A stretch of DNA of 64,000 bases from Ruegeria arenilitoris. Lineage in GTDB: Bacteria; Pseudomonadota; Alphaproteobacteria; Rhodobacterales; Rhodobacteraceae. Location of the stretch: the NCBI RefSeq assembly GCF_013031355.1, contig NZ_WPZO01000010.1, positions 62,001-126,000 of the forward strand, written 5' to 3'. How positions within the stretch are numbered: position 1 is the first letter of the stretch; each line of letters begins with the position of its first letter. Both the position numbers and the translations under genes were made by a program. Positions 8,547-16,696 of this stretch are shown in pieces. Under the pieces are notes generated by a model. It ran no database searches and was not told the DNA's origin. It was given only the letters and a program-made list of their open reading frames with translations.

Positions 8547-9308
8547 CTATCCCTCTGGGTCTTCATAAGGGATTTCCCCTGCAAACCGCATCAATGCGGG
8601 AGTAATCGGTTCCTGGTGTTCTTCCATGACATGGGCCACTAGTCCGGCGGCCCGCCCAACGACGGCCACACCACGCATTGCAGCAACTGGGAAATCGATC
8701 TCGCTCAGAATTGCACCAAGCGCGGCAGTGGCATTCATCGTGAAAATGCGTCCGCTTGCCTTGTTTAGTTCGTCACCCAAAATCTGGATTAACTCAATGT
8801 AGTCGCCCTTAACGCCGGCATTTCCAGCGATTTCAAAAAGGCGTTCGGCGCGCGGATCCGTCGGGCTGTAGTAGGGATGGCCGAACCCGGGAAGCCGATG
8901 CTTCTTCGCCCTAAACTGTGCGACAGTATCCTCGGCCCAGGCGCGCTTGTCCGCCGCCTGAATGCCTTCCTGCAAGAGTGCGCCTGCGCCGCCAATTGTG
9001 CCTGCGAATTTGTCGCCGACCATCATAATCCCAGCCGCGACGCCAATCTGGGGATTGTCGACCAGTGAATCGCCAACCAGACGCGCCACCAAAGCGGTCG
9101 GTGTCAGCCCATGATCCATTAGGATAACCAGGGCTGCGTCGAACACTTTCAGTTGCTGCTGCGTCGGCTTGCGCCCTGTCACAATGAAATAGTATGCCTC
9201 AGCGAAAGACATATTTCCGACAACATCTGTCAGAACGTCGACACCTCTCATCTTCAGGTTTTCGGTGTCTGAGGTAGGGGTGCCGATTTTGGTTTTGACG
9301 GTTCTCAT
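8547..9308 (-). CDS. Citryl-CoA-lyase / citrate-synthase-like protein
   Basis: A 253-residue, compact member of the citrate synthase superfamily, much shorter than citrate synthase (about 430). It keeps the fold's core: FAEAYYFIVTGRKPT, LMDHGLTPTALVAR (first active-site His), GGAGALLQEG, and GFGHPYYSPTDPRAERL (second His and the DPRA motif). Proteins of this size are usually named citryl-CoA lyase. The likely chemistry is cleavage or formation of a 3-hydroxyacyl-CoA such as citryl-CoA or a related compound; the true substrate is unknown. First gene of an operon with dctPQM, under the dyad at 9362-9378. Confidence 0.8.
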   Translation of the reverse strand: MRTVKTKIGTPTSDTENLKMRGVDVLTDVVGNMSFAEAYYFIVTGRKPTQQQLKVFDAALVILMDHGLTPTALVARLVGDSLVDNPQIGVAAGIMMVGDKFAGTIGGAGALLQEGIQAADKRAWAEDTVAQFRAKKHRLPGFGHPYYSPTDPRAERLFEIAGNAGVKGDYIELIQILGDELNKASGRIFTMNATAALGAILSEIDFPVAAMRGVAVVGRAAGLVAHVMEEHQEPITPALMRFAGEIPYEDPEG

Positions 9309-9361
9309 GAGATGTCCAACGTGCTTAGTTGCCGGTTAGGGTAGCAATAATGATAAAAAAC

Positions 9362-9378
9362 ACCTATGTCAAATAGGT
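9362..9378. promoter_or_regulatory. Operator A: ACCTAT-N5-ATAGGT between citryl-CoA-lyase-like operon and marR
   Basis: A perfect 6-bp dyad with a 5-bp spacer. On the minus strand the spacer plus first base of the right arm reads TTGACA, a consensus -35 box directed at the lyase/TRAP operon, so a bound protein would cover the -35. The same arms occur at 10032, 11853 and 13612 and, in part, at 26951. Its position beside the marR gene suggests autoregulation. Confidence 0.75.
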
Positions 9379-9444
9379 ATTATGTGGGTGGAAATTTCCC
9401 GTGCAAGGCGATATGTTGAACAGCAGCAGATTAAGGTGAACCTG

Positions 9445-9996
9445 ATGGCAAAAAAGAAAAGCCCTGAAGTCAGCGAACTTACGGTTTCGTTGGATGAATT
9501 TGTGAATGATGGGAAGGATGAGAAATTTCGAGAATTACTGTCAGTAATGTATGGCTTTGCAAGCCGATTTCAGGGCATACGCAAGGAGTTAGCGCGCAAT
9601 CTGGAGCTAAGTGTTACTGACTTTTCGGTCTTGATGGCCCTCTATACGGCCGAGGACGCCGAGGGATTGCGTGTAAGGTTGATAGCAGATCGTCTGCACA
9701 TCGCTGCTGCGAATGTCACAGCTTCAATCAATAATCTGGAACGCGAAGGCTGGATCGAAAAACGGGAAGACTCTACAGATTCTCGCGCGCTAAACATTTC
9801 GCTCTCGCGCAAAGGGCGCAAGGCGCTAGACAGTTTTACAATCAAGTTGCGTTCGGTAAATGACACCTGGTTCGCAGGAATAACTGAAGACGAGTTTGTT
9901 CATGCGGAAAATTTTATGAGGCGCTTGATCGCACAGTATCAGTCCGCAATTTATGCTTCCAAGCTTGTGAATTGGGACAAGGAAATGAAGCCATAG
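9445..9996 (+). CDS. MarR family transcriptional regulator
   Basis: The 183-residue form starts at the ATG with AAGGTG 8 bp upstream; an earlier ATG at 9382 would place the start almost on the operator. After a charged N-terminal extension (KKKSPEVSELTVSLDEFVNDG) comes a normal MarR fold: helix LAR-NLELSVTDFSVLMAL, recognition region LIADRLHIAAANVTASINNLE, and wing REGWIEKREDSTDSRALNISLS. It is divergent from the citryl-CoA-lyase-like/TRAP operon and faces operator A. I infer that it binds the 17-bp dyad repeated in this window. The ligand is unknown. Confidence 0.92.
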   Translation: MAKKKSPEVSELTVSLDEFVNDGKDEKFRELLSVMYGFASRFQGIRKELARNLELSVTDFSVLMALYTAEDAEGLRVRLIADRLHIAAANVTASINNLEREGWIEKREDSTDSRALNISLSRKGRKALDSFTIKLRSVNDTWFAGITEDEFVHAENFMRRLIAQYQSAIYASKLVNWDKEMKP

Positions 9997-10019
9997 CCAA
10001 GAGGCTTAGGTGGAAAGTG

Positions 10020-10048
10020 TTGACAAAAAATACCTATATAAAATAGGT
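10020..10048 (+). promoter_or_regulatory. Promoter with operator B (10032-10048) before aldehyde dehydrogenase gene
   Basis: TTGACA at 10020-10025 is followed 17-18 bp later by ATAGGT, which doubles as the right arm of ACCTAT-N5-ATAGGT. The operator therefore overlaps the -10 region. It lies 34 bp before the aldehyde dehydrogenase start and just downstream of marR. Confidence 0.72.
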
Positions 10049-10081
10049 TTTGTGAGAACGCCGCGATAAATGGAGTCTCAC

Positions 10082-11575
10082 ATGTCGTTTTCACCTCGCC
10101 TCTCAGATAAGGCGCAACTCCTGATTGAGAAACCAAAGTGTTTCATTGATGGCTCGTGGCAAGATGGTCTTGAAGCGCCCGCAACCGTTTTTGACCCTGC
10201 GACCGGGGATGCGCTACTGGATGTCCCGATGGCTAGCCCGGCACAGGCCCAATTAGCTGTGGATGCAGCGCGGAATGCTTTTGACGACGGGCGTTGGACC
10301 GGCCTATCCCCGGAGGATCAGTCAAGAGTCCTGCACCGGCTCGCAGATCTCATGCGGGATAATCGTGATGAACTTGTTTCTATCTTTGTGCAGGAAGGCG
10401 GGTGCCCCAAGTCTCTAGCCGAGAGCTTGAATACAGATCTTCCAATCGAGCACCTTCGCTGGTTGGCCGATAAAGCCGCTGCAGGGCCGGAAGGTGGGTG
10501 GGTTCAAGAACTCGATCGCCACCCCTGGTCGGGAACTGCCGGGTTGCTCCAGCGGGAGCCCATCGGTGTCGTTTCATCACTTTGCCCTTACAACGTTCCT
10601 TACATTGCCTATGTTTGGAAAGCTGGTGCAGCTCTGGCAGCGGGTTGTACAACCATTATCATGCCTTCGCCCCGTGTTCCCTTGACTGCAGTTGCCTTCA
10701 CGAGACTGGCCGAACAGGCCGGCGTTCCCCCAGGAGTTTTGAACCTAATTCTAGGTGGGCCGGAAGCCGGAAAGGTGCTGACCGAAGCGGATGGTGTCGA
10801 TATGGTGACCTTCACGGGCTCCAATGCAGTCGGTGCCATGGTGACCACACAAGCCGCAGCGAGCGCCAAACGTGTTGTCCTGGAGCTGGGTGGAAAGTCC
10901 CCCAATATCATTCTTCCCGGGGTTAGTGCCAAGGATGTTGTGTCGGCATCATTGCACCGTCTGTTCCGCAATGCAGGTCAGGGCTGTGCTGTAACGTCGC
11001 GAACCTTCGTACCGCGGGAAATCTATGATAACTATGCTGAACTTGCGGCTGAAGTCGTTGCCGAAATGAAGGTGGGCGACCCATGGGAAGATGACACTTG
11101 GGTCGGACCTTTGATCCGCGCAGAGCATCGTGATCGGGTTGAGGGCTTTGTTCAGCGCGCTATATCTGGCGGAGCCAAGATACTGGCTGGCGGCGGGCGA
11201 CCCGACATCGAAAAGGGATACTTCATGAATCCTGTGCTGTTGGGCAACGTTCAGATCACGGACGAAATCTGCCAGGAAGAACAGTTCGGTCCGGTAGGTG
11301 TTCTGTTGCCATACGATTCACTGGACGAGATGATCGCCCTTGCTAATAACACCCGTTACGGGTTGAACGCTAATATTTGGGGCGAGCATGACGAGGCGGT
11401 TAAAATCGCGATGAAGATCAATTCCGGAAATGTGACTATCAATGGTGGCGGTCCACTTCGTCCTGATGTTTCCTTCGGTGGCTACAAGCAAAGCGGTAAC
11501 GGGACAGAAATGGGTGAGCGCGGTTTTGAGGAATTTCTGGAATATAAACATATCTCTTGGCCAGTCCCGAGTTGA
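10082..11575 (+). CDS. NAD(P)-dependent aldehyde dehydrogenase
   Basis: A 497-residue aldehyde dehydrogenase; the ATG at 10082 is preferred over 10070 because GGAG lies 8 bp before it. The fold's landmarks are present: cofactor-binding CPYNVPYIAYVWKAG, nucleotide loop TFTGSNAVG, general-base glutamate in VLELGGKSPN, nucleophile cysteine in FRNAGQGCAVTSR, and EEQFGPV near residue 400. It oxidises an aldehyde to an acid. The sequence is not diagnostic for a substrate. It has its own operator-bearing promoter and a terminator, so it is a single-gene unit of the putative MarR regulon. Confidence 0.93.
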   Translation: MSFSPRLSDKAQLLIEKPKCFIDGSWQDGLEAPATVFDPATGDALLDVPMASPAQAQLAVDAARNAFDDGRWTGLSPEDQSRVLHRLADLMRDNRDELVSIFVQEGGCPKSLAESLNTDLPIEHLRWLADKAAAGPEGGWVQELDRHPWSGTAGLLQREPIGVVSSLCPYNVPYIAYVWKAGAALAAGCTTIIMPSPRVPLTAVAFTRLAEQAGVPPGVLNLILGGPEAGKVLTEADGVDMVTFTGSNAVGAMVTTQAAASAKRVVLELGGKSPNIILPGVSAKDVVSASLHRLFRNAGQGCAVTSRTFVPREIYDNYAELAAEVVAEMKVGDPWEDDTWVGPLIRAEHRDRVEGFVQRAISGGAKILAGGGRPDIEKGYFMNPVLLGNVQITDEICQEEQFGPVGVLLPYDSLDEMIALANNTRYGLNANIWGEHDEAVKIAMKINSGNVTINGGGPLRPDVSFGGYKQSGNGTEMGERGFEEFLEYKHISWPVPS

Positions 11576-11608
11576 CCTTCGATTCCGAACCCGTTGTGAG
11601 TTTGCCTG

Positions 11609-11637
11609 GGAAGCTGGTCTTTGACTGGCTTCCTTTT
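11609..11637 (+). terminator. Intrinsic terminator after aldehyde dehydrogenase gene
   Basis: A 10-bp stem (GGAAGCTGGT with ACTGGCTTCC, two G-T pairs) with a 5-nt loop is followed by TTTT, 34 bp after the stop codon. Confidence 0.65.
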
Positions 11638-11683
11638 CGGTCATTATGACCCCTTGGGTTTCTTGCAGAGGCAAGGAGGTCAT

Positions 11684-11770
11684 ATGACCAATAGAGTTAG
11701 ACTTATTGCGTCAATTCATCGGTTTCTATCAATTCCTGTCAAAATGCCAAATCCAATCGGGATGCTATGA
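11684..11770 (+). CDS. Possible 28-residue small ORF
   Basis: An ATG with a strong AAGGAGG just upstream opens a 28-codon frame (begins MTNRVRLIASIHRFL) that ends before the next promoter at 11842. No family is recognised. The ribosome site is the only real support; spacing is short (4 bp after GGAGG). It sits between the terminator at 11609 and operator C, and no promoter was seen for it, so it may be chance. Confidence 0.22.
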   Translation: MTNRVRLIASIHRFLSIPVKMPNPIGML

Positions 11771-11841
11771 GCGTTCGACTGCCAAACGATATACCCAACA
11801 AAGGCTAATTGCTCTTTAACCCGGAAACTATGCTAGATGCG

Positions 11842-11870
11842 TTGACTTTTAAACCTATAAAATATAGGTA
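11842..11870 (+). promoter_or_regulatory. Promoter with operator C (11853-11869) before exported-protein gene
   Basis: TTGACT at 11842-11847, then ACCTAT-N5-ATAGGT whose right arm begins 16 bp after the -35 and forms the -10 region. The same geometry is seen at 10020 and 13601. An approximately 300-bp leader follows before the gene at 12175; I see no riboswitch or ORF of note in it. Confidence 0.72.
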
Positions 11871-12174
11871 TATAAAATCATCAATTTAGCTTCCGGAGTA
11901 GCACGAGCCCACCCACTTCATTTTCGATTCTCCCAAATAGACTGACCGGGCCACTACGCTGAGCGAGTCCGCCAGACAGGGTTTTGCAATTGAGATGCCG
12001 GGGATTTGAACACAGCTGAAGCGCCATTCGAAATGCAGCCTACGGCTGCGACAAACAATCATTTCCGATTGGAGCTTTGCAGGGTCATCTCCTGGGTTCG
12101 TTCAACTTGGTACGTGATTGCGGTGATGAAACAAGCCGGTCGTCCGGTTCTTGATCTAGGGAGGAAACATAAAC

Positions 12175-13317
12175 ATGTTCACCAAACAGCTGACTAACCA
12201 TAATTCGTCTCTTGGGCATCCGATTTCCATTGAGGGAACAAAGTCTAGCGCCATTCCGCAAAAAAGCGTCAAACGGGCGTCTATTTTTGGTGCAATGGCA
12301 TTTGCCGGTGCCCTTGGGTTGGGCTCAGGATCTGCGTTTGCAGAGCAGGTGTGGGATGACTTTTCCAATGGCTTCAACGTTCAAGGTGCTGACGAAAGCG
12401 GGGCTGATAACGCTAAATGGACCTACTTCGGTGCCGGTCCGTTTGTCGGAAATGCAGGCGTGGAATCAGTGTCAGATGGAGTCCTGAACGTTATTACTGA
12501 GCCGACGATGACTCTGACAATGGCTCAGGAGGGATCGGAAGAAAACACTGCTGGAATGCCCGGAGGATTTGATCACGTCAAATGGCTGACATACACCAAC
12601 AGCGTTTCTTCAAGCGGCTTGCCCGGTTTCGATGCTAAAGATGGCGAGGTATTGTTCTGTGAAGGTGTGTTGGCCAGCCGCTCATTTGGCACAGAAAACC
12701 ACCCGTTCGGGGATGCCGTTATCAATCACAATGACGACTTGCGACTTGCAGCAGCTGCCTTAAATACGATCGACCTAGAATCCTGGATGGTGTTTGACTT
12801 CTTTATCACCAACGAAACCATCTACGCGTTTTACGAACGACTACCTTATGGGCGTGACAAGCTGGGAAACTACGCTGCATTTACTTTCATGGTGCCGGTC
12901 GCCGAAAGAACGCCAGAAGACAAACATCGTCTTCGGATCAGTTATGACCGCGCAGCGGGCACGGTGAATTGGTTCGTTGAAGGAGAAGAGGTCTTCAAGG
13001 TAGATCGGGTTGGCTTTCTGCTCGACCGAGAGCACATGGCGATTGACCATGGGGGTGATGAGCCGAGCGAGCCGATTGTCATGAACCAGTTCAACTGTGG
13101 CATGGGTATATTTACTCTCCTGGATGCATCCTTGCCGTCGGGTAAGCCGCTAGTTCGAATCTCCAATGCTCCCGATTTCTACTTCGATCCGGCAAAAGGC
13201 CAGCCACATGCTGCAACTTTCGTCGATGAAGAAAGTGCCGCGGGAAGCCGGCTGTTTGGGCAGGGCGTGGAATTGAAGGTTTATGAATACTCGGCCGGAG
13301 CCACGCCCGCTCAATAA
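12175..13317 (+). CDS. Exported protein of unknown function (possibly DUF6081-like)
   Basis: A 380-residue protein with an unusually long N-terminal region (about 45 residues) before a hydrophobic signal segment, SIFGAMAFAGALGLGSGSAFA, and a probable cleavage before EQVWDDF. The mature part has WDDFSNGFNVQG, AKWTYFGAGPFVGNAGVESVSDG, HRLRISYDRAAGTVNWFVEGEEVFKVDRVG and MNQFNCGMGIFTLLDASLP. These phrases suggest a concanavalin-like beta-sandwich; my recollection is that DUF6081 proteins look like this, but I cannot confirm it. No catalytic residues are recognised. GGAGG lies upstream of the start. It is placed under operator C, within the putative catabolic regulon. Confidence 0.65.
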   Translation: MFTKQLTNHNSSLGHPISIEGTKSSAIPQKSVKRASIFGAMAFAGALGLGSGSAFAEQVWDDFSNGFNVQGADESGADNAKWTYFGAGPFVGNAGVESVSDGVLNVITEPTMTLTMAQEGSEENTAGMPGGFDHVKWLTYTNSVSSSGLPGFDAKDGEVLFCEGVLASRSFGTENHPFGDAVINHNDDLRLAAAALNTIDLESWMVFDFFITNETIYAFYERLPYGRDKLGNYAAFTFMVPVAERTPEDKHRLRISYDRAAGTVNWFVEGEEVFKVDRVGFLLDREHMAIDHGGDEPSEPIVMNQFNCGMGIFTLLDASLPSGKPLVRISNAPDFYFDPAKGQPHAATFVDEESAAGSRLFGQGVELKVYEYSAGATPAQ

Positions 13318-13352
13318 ATGACTTACAGCTTTAGCCCATGATGGGTTGCAAA

Positions 13353-13382
13353 CGCCGATCCTCTCTTCACAGGGGGTCGGCG
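13353..13382 (+). terminator. Terminator-like hairpin after exported-protein gene
   Basis: CGCCGATCC pairs with GGGTCGGCG across a short loop, 36 bp after the stop codon. No T-run follows, so it may be a weak terminator or a 3'-end stabiliser. Confidence 0.4.
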
Positions 13383-13600
13383 AACTGATTTGAACCGATG
13401 ATGCGTCGGCTTCATAATGGCGCCCCAATAGATCGCAGAAAATCTCTTCAATCAATTCAACAATTGCTACAAATGCACAAGAAACTGCCGAGATACGAGG
13501 CTTATTAAAGCAACGTACGTCTACTGCAGAATGACTTGGGATGCGGGCAAGTTGTTAAATGAATGCATTTTTTGTCGCTTGCAGATTTCGATTAAAATTG

Positions 13601-13629
13601 TTGACTCAATAACCTATGTTATATAGGTA
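13601..13629 (+). promoter_or_regulatory. Promoter with operator D (13612-13628) before ABC importer operon
   Basis: TTGACT at 13601-13606 is followed by ACCTAT-N5-ATAGGT, with the right arm 16 bp after the -35, the same layout as operator C. A leader of about 255 bp precedes the binding-protein gene. Confidence 0.72.
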
Positions 13630-13883
13630 TAAATAATATCATACTAACCGCGAACAACGCTGGGTCATGGGCAGGAAATTCTGCCAAAGCCGCGCGCCAA
13701 GAGGAGGGCGACGCAGCGCAGGATCAGGTCGTGAGGGAATTGGCGCACCAGTCAAACTGAAGCCGAGATAACTCAGTTGTTCGCTAAGGGTAAAAGAGGT
13801 GTCGGCTGGGTTGGAAGTCACCCCCGACCAAGCTCAATGGAATATATGCACAAGGGTGCTGGGTGGCGACGACGGGAGGAAAC

Positions 13884-15164
13884 ATGTCTAAACTCAAAAT
13901 CAAACCAAATCGCAGGAATTTTCTTACCGGCGCGGCGGCAGTAATTGCCAGCCCGGCGCTTCTATCGGCGACCAGAGCCTATGCGGCAACGCCAACACTA
14001 CGGGTTGGCTATGTCACACCAACCACTGGGCCGTTGGCAGGTTTTGCCGAGGCTGATGAGTATATCCTATCGGGAATCAAAGAAGCTCTGTCAGGGGGCA
14101 TAGAGAACAACGGTAAAAACTGGGCCGTTGAGATCATCGTTAGAGATAGCCAATCGAATCCAAACCGTGCCGCTGAAGTGGCTGCAGACCTGATCCTGGG
14201 TGATGAGGTAGACATTATCGTGTCAGCAGCAACACCCGACACGATCAACCCAGTTGCCGATCAGGCAGAGGTTAACGAAGTGCCATGTGTCACGTCGGTA
14301 GCGCCGTGGCAAGCTTACTTTTTTGGCCGCAATGGCGTGCCAGGCGAGGGTTTTTCCTCAACGTATCATTTCTTCTGGGGTCTTGAGGATGTCCTAGGAG
14401 CTTTCATGGACATGTGGGGCAGCGCCGGCGTCACGAAGACTGTCGGCGGACTGTTCCCGAATGACGCGGACGGCAATGCATGGGGCGATCCTGAAAAAGG
14501 GTTGGCCAAACCTTTGGCAGCCAATGGCTACGAGTTGATCGACCCAGGTAGGTACCAGCCCCTAACCGATGATTTCTCCAACATTATCGCAGCATTCAAG
14601 ACTTCTGGATGTGAGATCGTGACTGGTGCAGTCATACCACCGGATTTTGCAACATTCTGGGCGCAAGCCGCGCAACAAGGTTTCGATCCTAAGATCGTTA
14701 CAGTTGGCAAGGCCCTGTTGTTCCCGTCAGTTGTAGAAAGCCTGGGAGACCGCGGCGATGGCCTGTCGTCCGAAGTCTGGTGGTCACCGCATCATCCTTT
14801 CTCGTCTTCACTGACTGGCGCGTCGTCCAATGAACTGGCCAACGGCTATTCAGCATCGTCCGGGCGCCCATGGACGCAGCCCATTGGGTTCGTTCACGCC
14901 TTGTTCGAGGTGGTAGCAAACGCCGCAGCGCGTGCCGACGATCTCGATGACCCTGCAGCGATTACCGCTGCGGTGGCCAACACAAATCTCGATACGATTG
15001 TAGGCAACGTGAACTGGGCCAACGGCCCGGTGAAAAATGTCTGTAAAACACCTTTGGTTGCCGGACAGTGGCAGAAAGAAGGAGATTCCTTCGACCTGAA
15101 AATCGTTGCGAATGCAGAAGCGCCAAATATCGCAACAACCGGTGAGCTGAAGCTCCTCGGTTAA
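13884..15164 (+). CDS. Branched-chain-amino-acid-type ABC transporter substrate-binding protein
   Basis: A 426-residue periplasmic binding protein starting at the ATG preceded by GGAGG (spacing 5). The N-terminus carries a twin-arginine signal, RRNFLTGAAAVIASPALLS. The mature domain is a type I periplasmic-binding fold: LRVGYVTPTTGPLAGFAEAD, VDIIVSAATPDTINPVADQAE, and TDDFSNIIAAFKTSGCEIVTG. Tat export suggests folding in the cytoplasm. Family members bind amino acids, amides, urea or aromatic acids; the ligand cannot be told. It heads the Liv operon and stands under operator D. Confidence 0.92.
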   Translation: MSKLKIKPNRRNFLTGAAAVIASPALLSATRAYAATPTLRVGYVTPTTGPLAGFAEADEYILSGIKEALSGGIENNGKNWAVEIIVRDSQSNPNRAAEVAADLILGDEVDIIVSAATPDTINPVADQAEVNEVPCVTSVAPWQAYFFGRNGVPGEGFSSTYHFFWGLEDVLGAFMDMWGSAGVTKTVGGLFPNDADGNAWGDPEKGLAKPLAANGYELIDPGRYQPLTDDFSNIIAAFKTSGCEIVTGAVIPPDFATFWAQAAQQGFDPKIVTVGKALLFPSVVESLGDRGDGLSSEVWWSPHHPFSSSLTGASSNELANGYSASSGRPWTQPIGFVHALFEVVANAAARADDLDDPAAITAAVANTNLDTIVGNVNWANGPVKNVCKTPLVAGQWQKEGDSFDLKIVANAEAPNIATTGELKLLG

Positions 15165-15170
15165 CACAGT

Positions 15171-15201
15171 TCTCTGGCTGTCACAATTTGACAGCCAGAG
15201 A
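15171..15201 (+). terminator. Intercistronic hairpin between binding-protein and ATPase genes
   Basis: A perfect 13-bp inverted repeat (left arm 15171-15183, right arm 15189-15201) with a 5-nt loop lies 7 bp after the binding-protein stop. It is followed by an A-rich, not T-rich, stretch. It probably slows exonucleases or partly terminates transcription, keeping binding protein in excess over permease. Confidence 0.7.
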
Positions 15202-15263
15202 CAAAATCAAACTCGAAACAGTATCAGTCTGTTTCGCGGAAAAAGATATGCGGCGATGGGGCG

Positions 15264-15995
15264 ATGATGGACGCTATTCTTAAATTGGACGATTTATCCA
15301 AGGCCTTTGGAGCCGTGAAGGTGGCCGACGGGCTGACCTACGACGTCACCAGAGGCGAAGCTCTGGGGATAATCGGACCAAACGGCGCGGGCAAAACGTC
15401 CATGTTTAACCTGATCACAGGGACACTACGGCCGGATGGCGGCAGCATTACGTTCGACGGGACTGACGTTACCAGCCAGAGCTCTGCCCGCCGCAGCCAC
15501 GTAGGGATCGCGCGGTCTTTTCAAGTCCCGCAACCCTTTGCCCACATGACAGTGTTCGAAAATGCCATGATTGCTGCGACCCAATCAGCCGGTTTACACG
15601 GAGACGAAGCCGAGACACTGTGTCTTAACGTGCTTGAACAGACCGGTCTGTTCCCCAAGGCCAATGTGCTGGCAGGCAGCCTGACTCTGCTGGAGCGAAA
15701 ACGGCTGGAGTTGACCCGCGCGCTCTGCGCCAAACCTAAACTGTTGCTGCTGGATGAAATCGCAGGCGGAATGACCGAAGCCGAATGCCAGTCTTTGGTT
15801 CAGACGATCAAGGACATCCATGCGTCTGGCGTGACCATTATCTGGATCGAACATGTCGTTCACGCGCTTCTGGCGGTTGTTGACCGTCTGATCGTGATCG
15901 ATTTTGGCCGAAAAATTGCTGAGGGCGAACCCCGAGCCATCATGGAGAGCCCTCAAGTCAAGGAGATCTATCTGGGGATCGAAGCCGATGTCTGA
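15264..15995 (+). CDS. livG: ABC transporter ATP-binding protein, LivG type
   Basis: A 243-residue ATPase (ATG-ATG start; the second ATG is equally possible). Walker A GPNGAGKTS, Q-loop region RSFQVPQPFAHMTVFENAMIA, the degenerate LivG-type signature LTLLERKRLELTRALC, and Walker B LLLLDEIAGG are in order, with an H-loop in WIEHVVHALL. It forms a heterodimer with LivF to power import. The stop overlaps the livF start region by 8 bp. Confidence 0.93.
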   Translation: MMDAILKLDDLSKAFGAVKVADGLTYDVTRGEALGIIGPNGAGKTSMFNLITGTLRPDGGSITFDGTDVTSQSSARRSHVGIARSFQVPQPFAHMTVFENAMIAATQSAGLHGDEAETLCLNVLEQTGLFPKANVLAGSLTLLERKRLELTRALCAKPKLLLLDEIAGGMTEAECQSLVQTIKDIHASGVTIIWIEHVVHALLAVVDRLIVIDFGRKIAEGEPRAIMESPQVKEIYLGIEADV

Positions 15996-16695
15996 CCCCA
16001 TCCTTAAGGTTCACGGGCTTGAGGCCTTCTACGACGATTTTCAGGCTCTTTACGGGATCGATATGCACGTTGATCGCGGTGAGGTTCTGGCCATCATTGG
16101 TGCGAATGGCGCTGGCAAAACCACGCTGATGCGCTCAATCTCAGGGCTCATGCAGAACGGGGCCGGGCAGGTCCATTTTGGCGGGCAGGACATCAGCGCC
16201 AGACGGGCGGACGAAGTGGCGCTACGCGGTCTTGCGATGGTTCCCGAGGGGCGGCAACTGTTCCCGTCTCTATCTGTGTGGGAAAATCTGATGATCGGTG
16301 CCCAGGTCGGCCGCAAAGGGCCGTGGAACCTGGATACGGTTTGCGAGCTGTTTCCGATCTTGAAAGAGCGCGCGGATCAGGCATCGACCTCATTGTCGGG
16401 CGGGCAGCAGCAGATGGTTGCGATCGGTCGGGCGCTGATGGCCAATCCTGACCTGATCCTGTTCGACGAGATCAGCCTGGGACTGGCCCCTATCATCATC
16501 CGCGACATCTATGCCGCGCTCCCGAGCATCATCGGCGAGGGTATGAGCGCTATCATCGTCGAACAGGATATTGGGCAGGCGCTGGCAGTCTCGGGGCGGG
16601 TCTATTGCCTGCAAGAGGGCCGGGTGTCGCTGGAAGGTTCCTCAGACAGAGTTTCGCGCGAGGAGATCTCCCGCGCCTATTTCGGGATCGAATGA
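15988..16695 (+). CDS. livF: ABC transporter ATP-binding protein, LivF type
   Basis: A 235-residue ATPase; the ATG at 15988 overlaps the livG stop and gives the normal LivF N-terminus (DPILKVHGLEAFYDDFQALYG). Walker A GANGAGKTT, signature LSGGQQQM, Walker B LILFDEISLGL, and the H-region IIVEQDIGQAL are all intact. Partner of LivG in the importer. Confidence 0.94.
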   Translation: MSDPILKVHGLEAFYDDFQALYGIDMHVDRGEVLAIIGANGAGKTTLMRSISGLMQNGAGQVHFGGQDISARRADEVALRGLAMVPEGRQLFPSLSVWENLMIGAQVGRKGPWNLDTVCELFPILKERADQASTSLSGGQQQMVAIGRALMANPDLILFDEISLGLAPIIIRDIYAALPSIIGEGMSAIIVEQDIGQALAVSGRVYCLQEGRVSLEGSSDRVSREEISRAYFGIE

Positions 16696-16696
16696 T

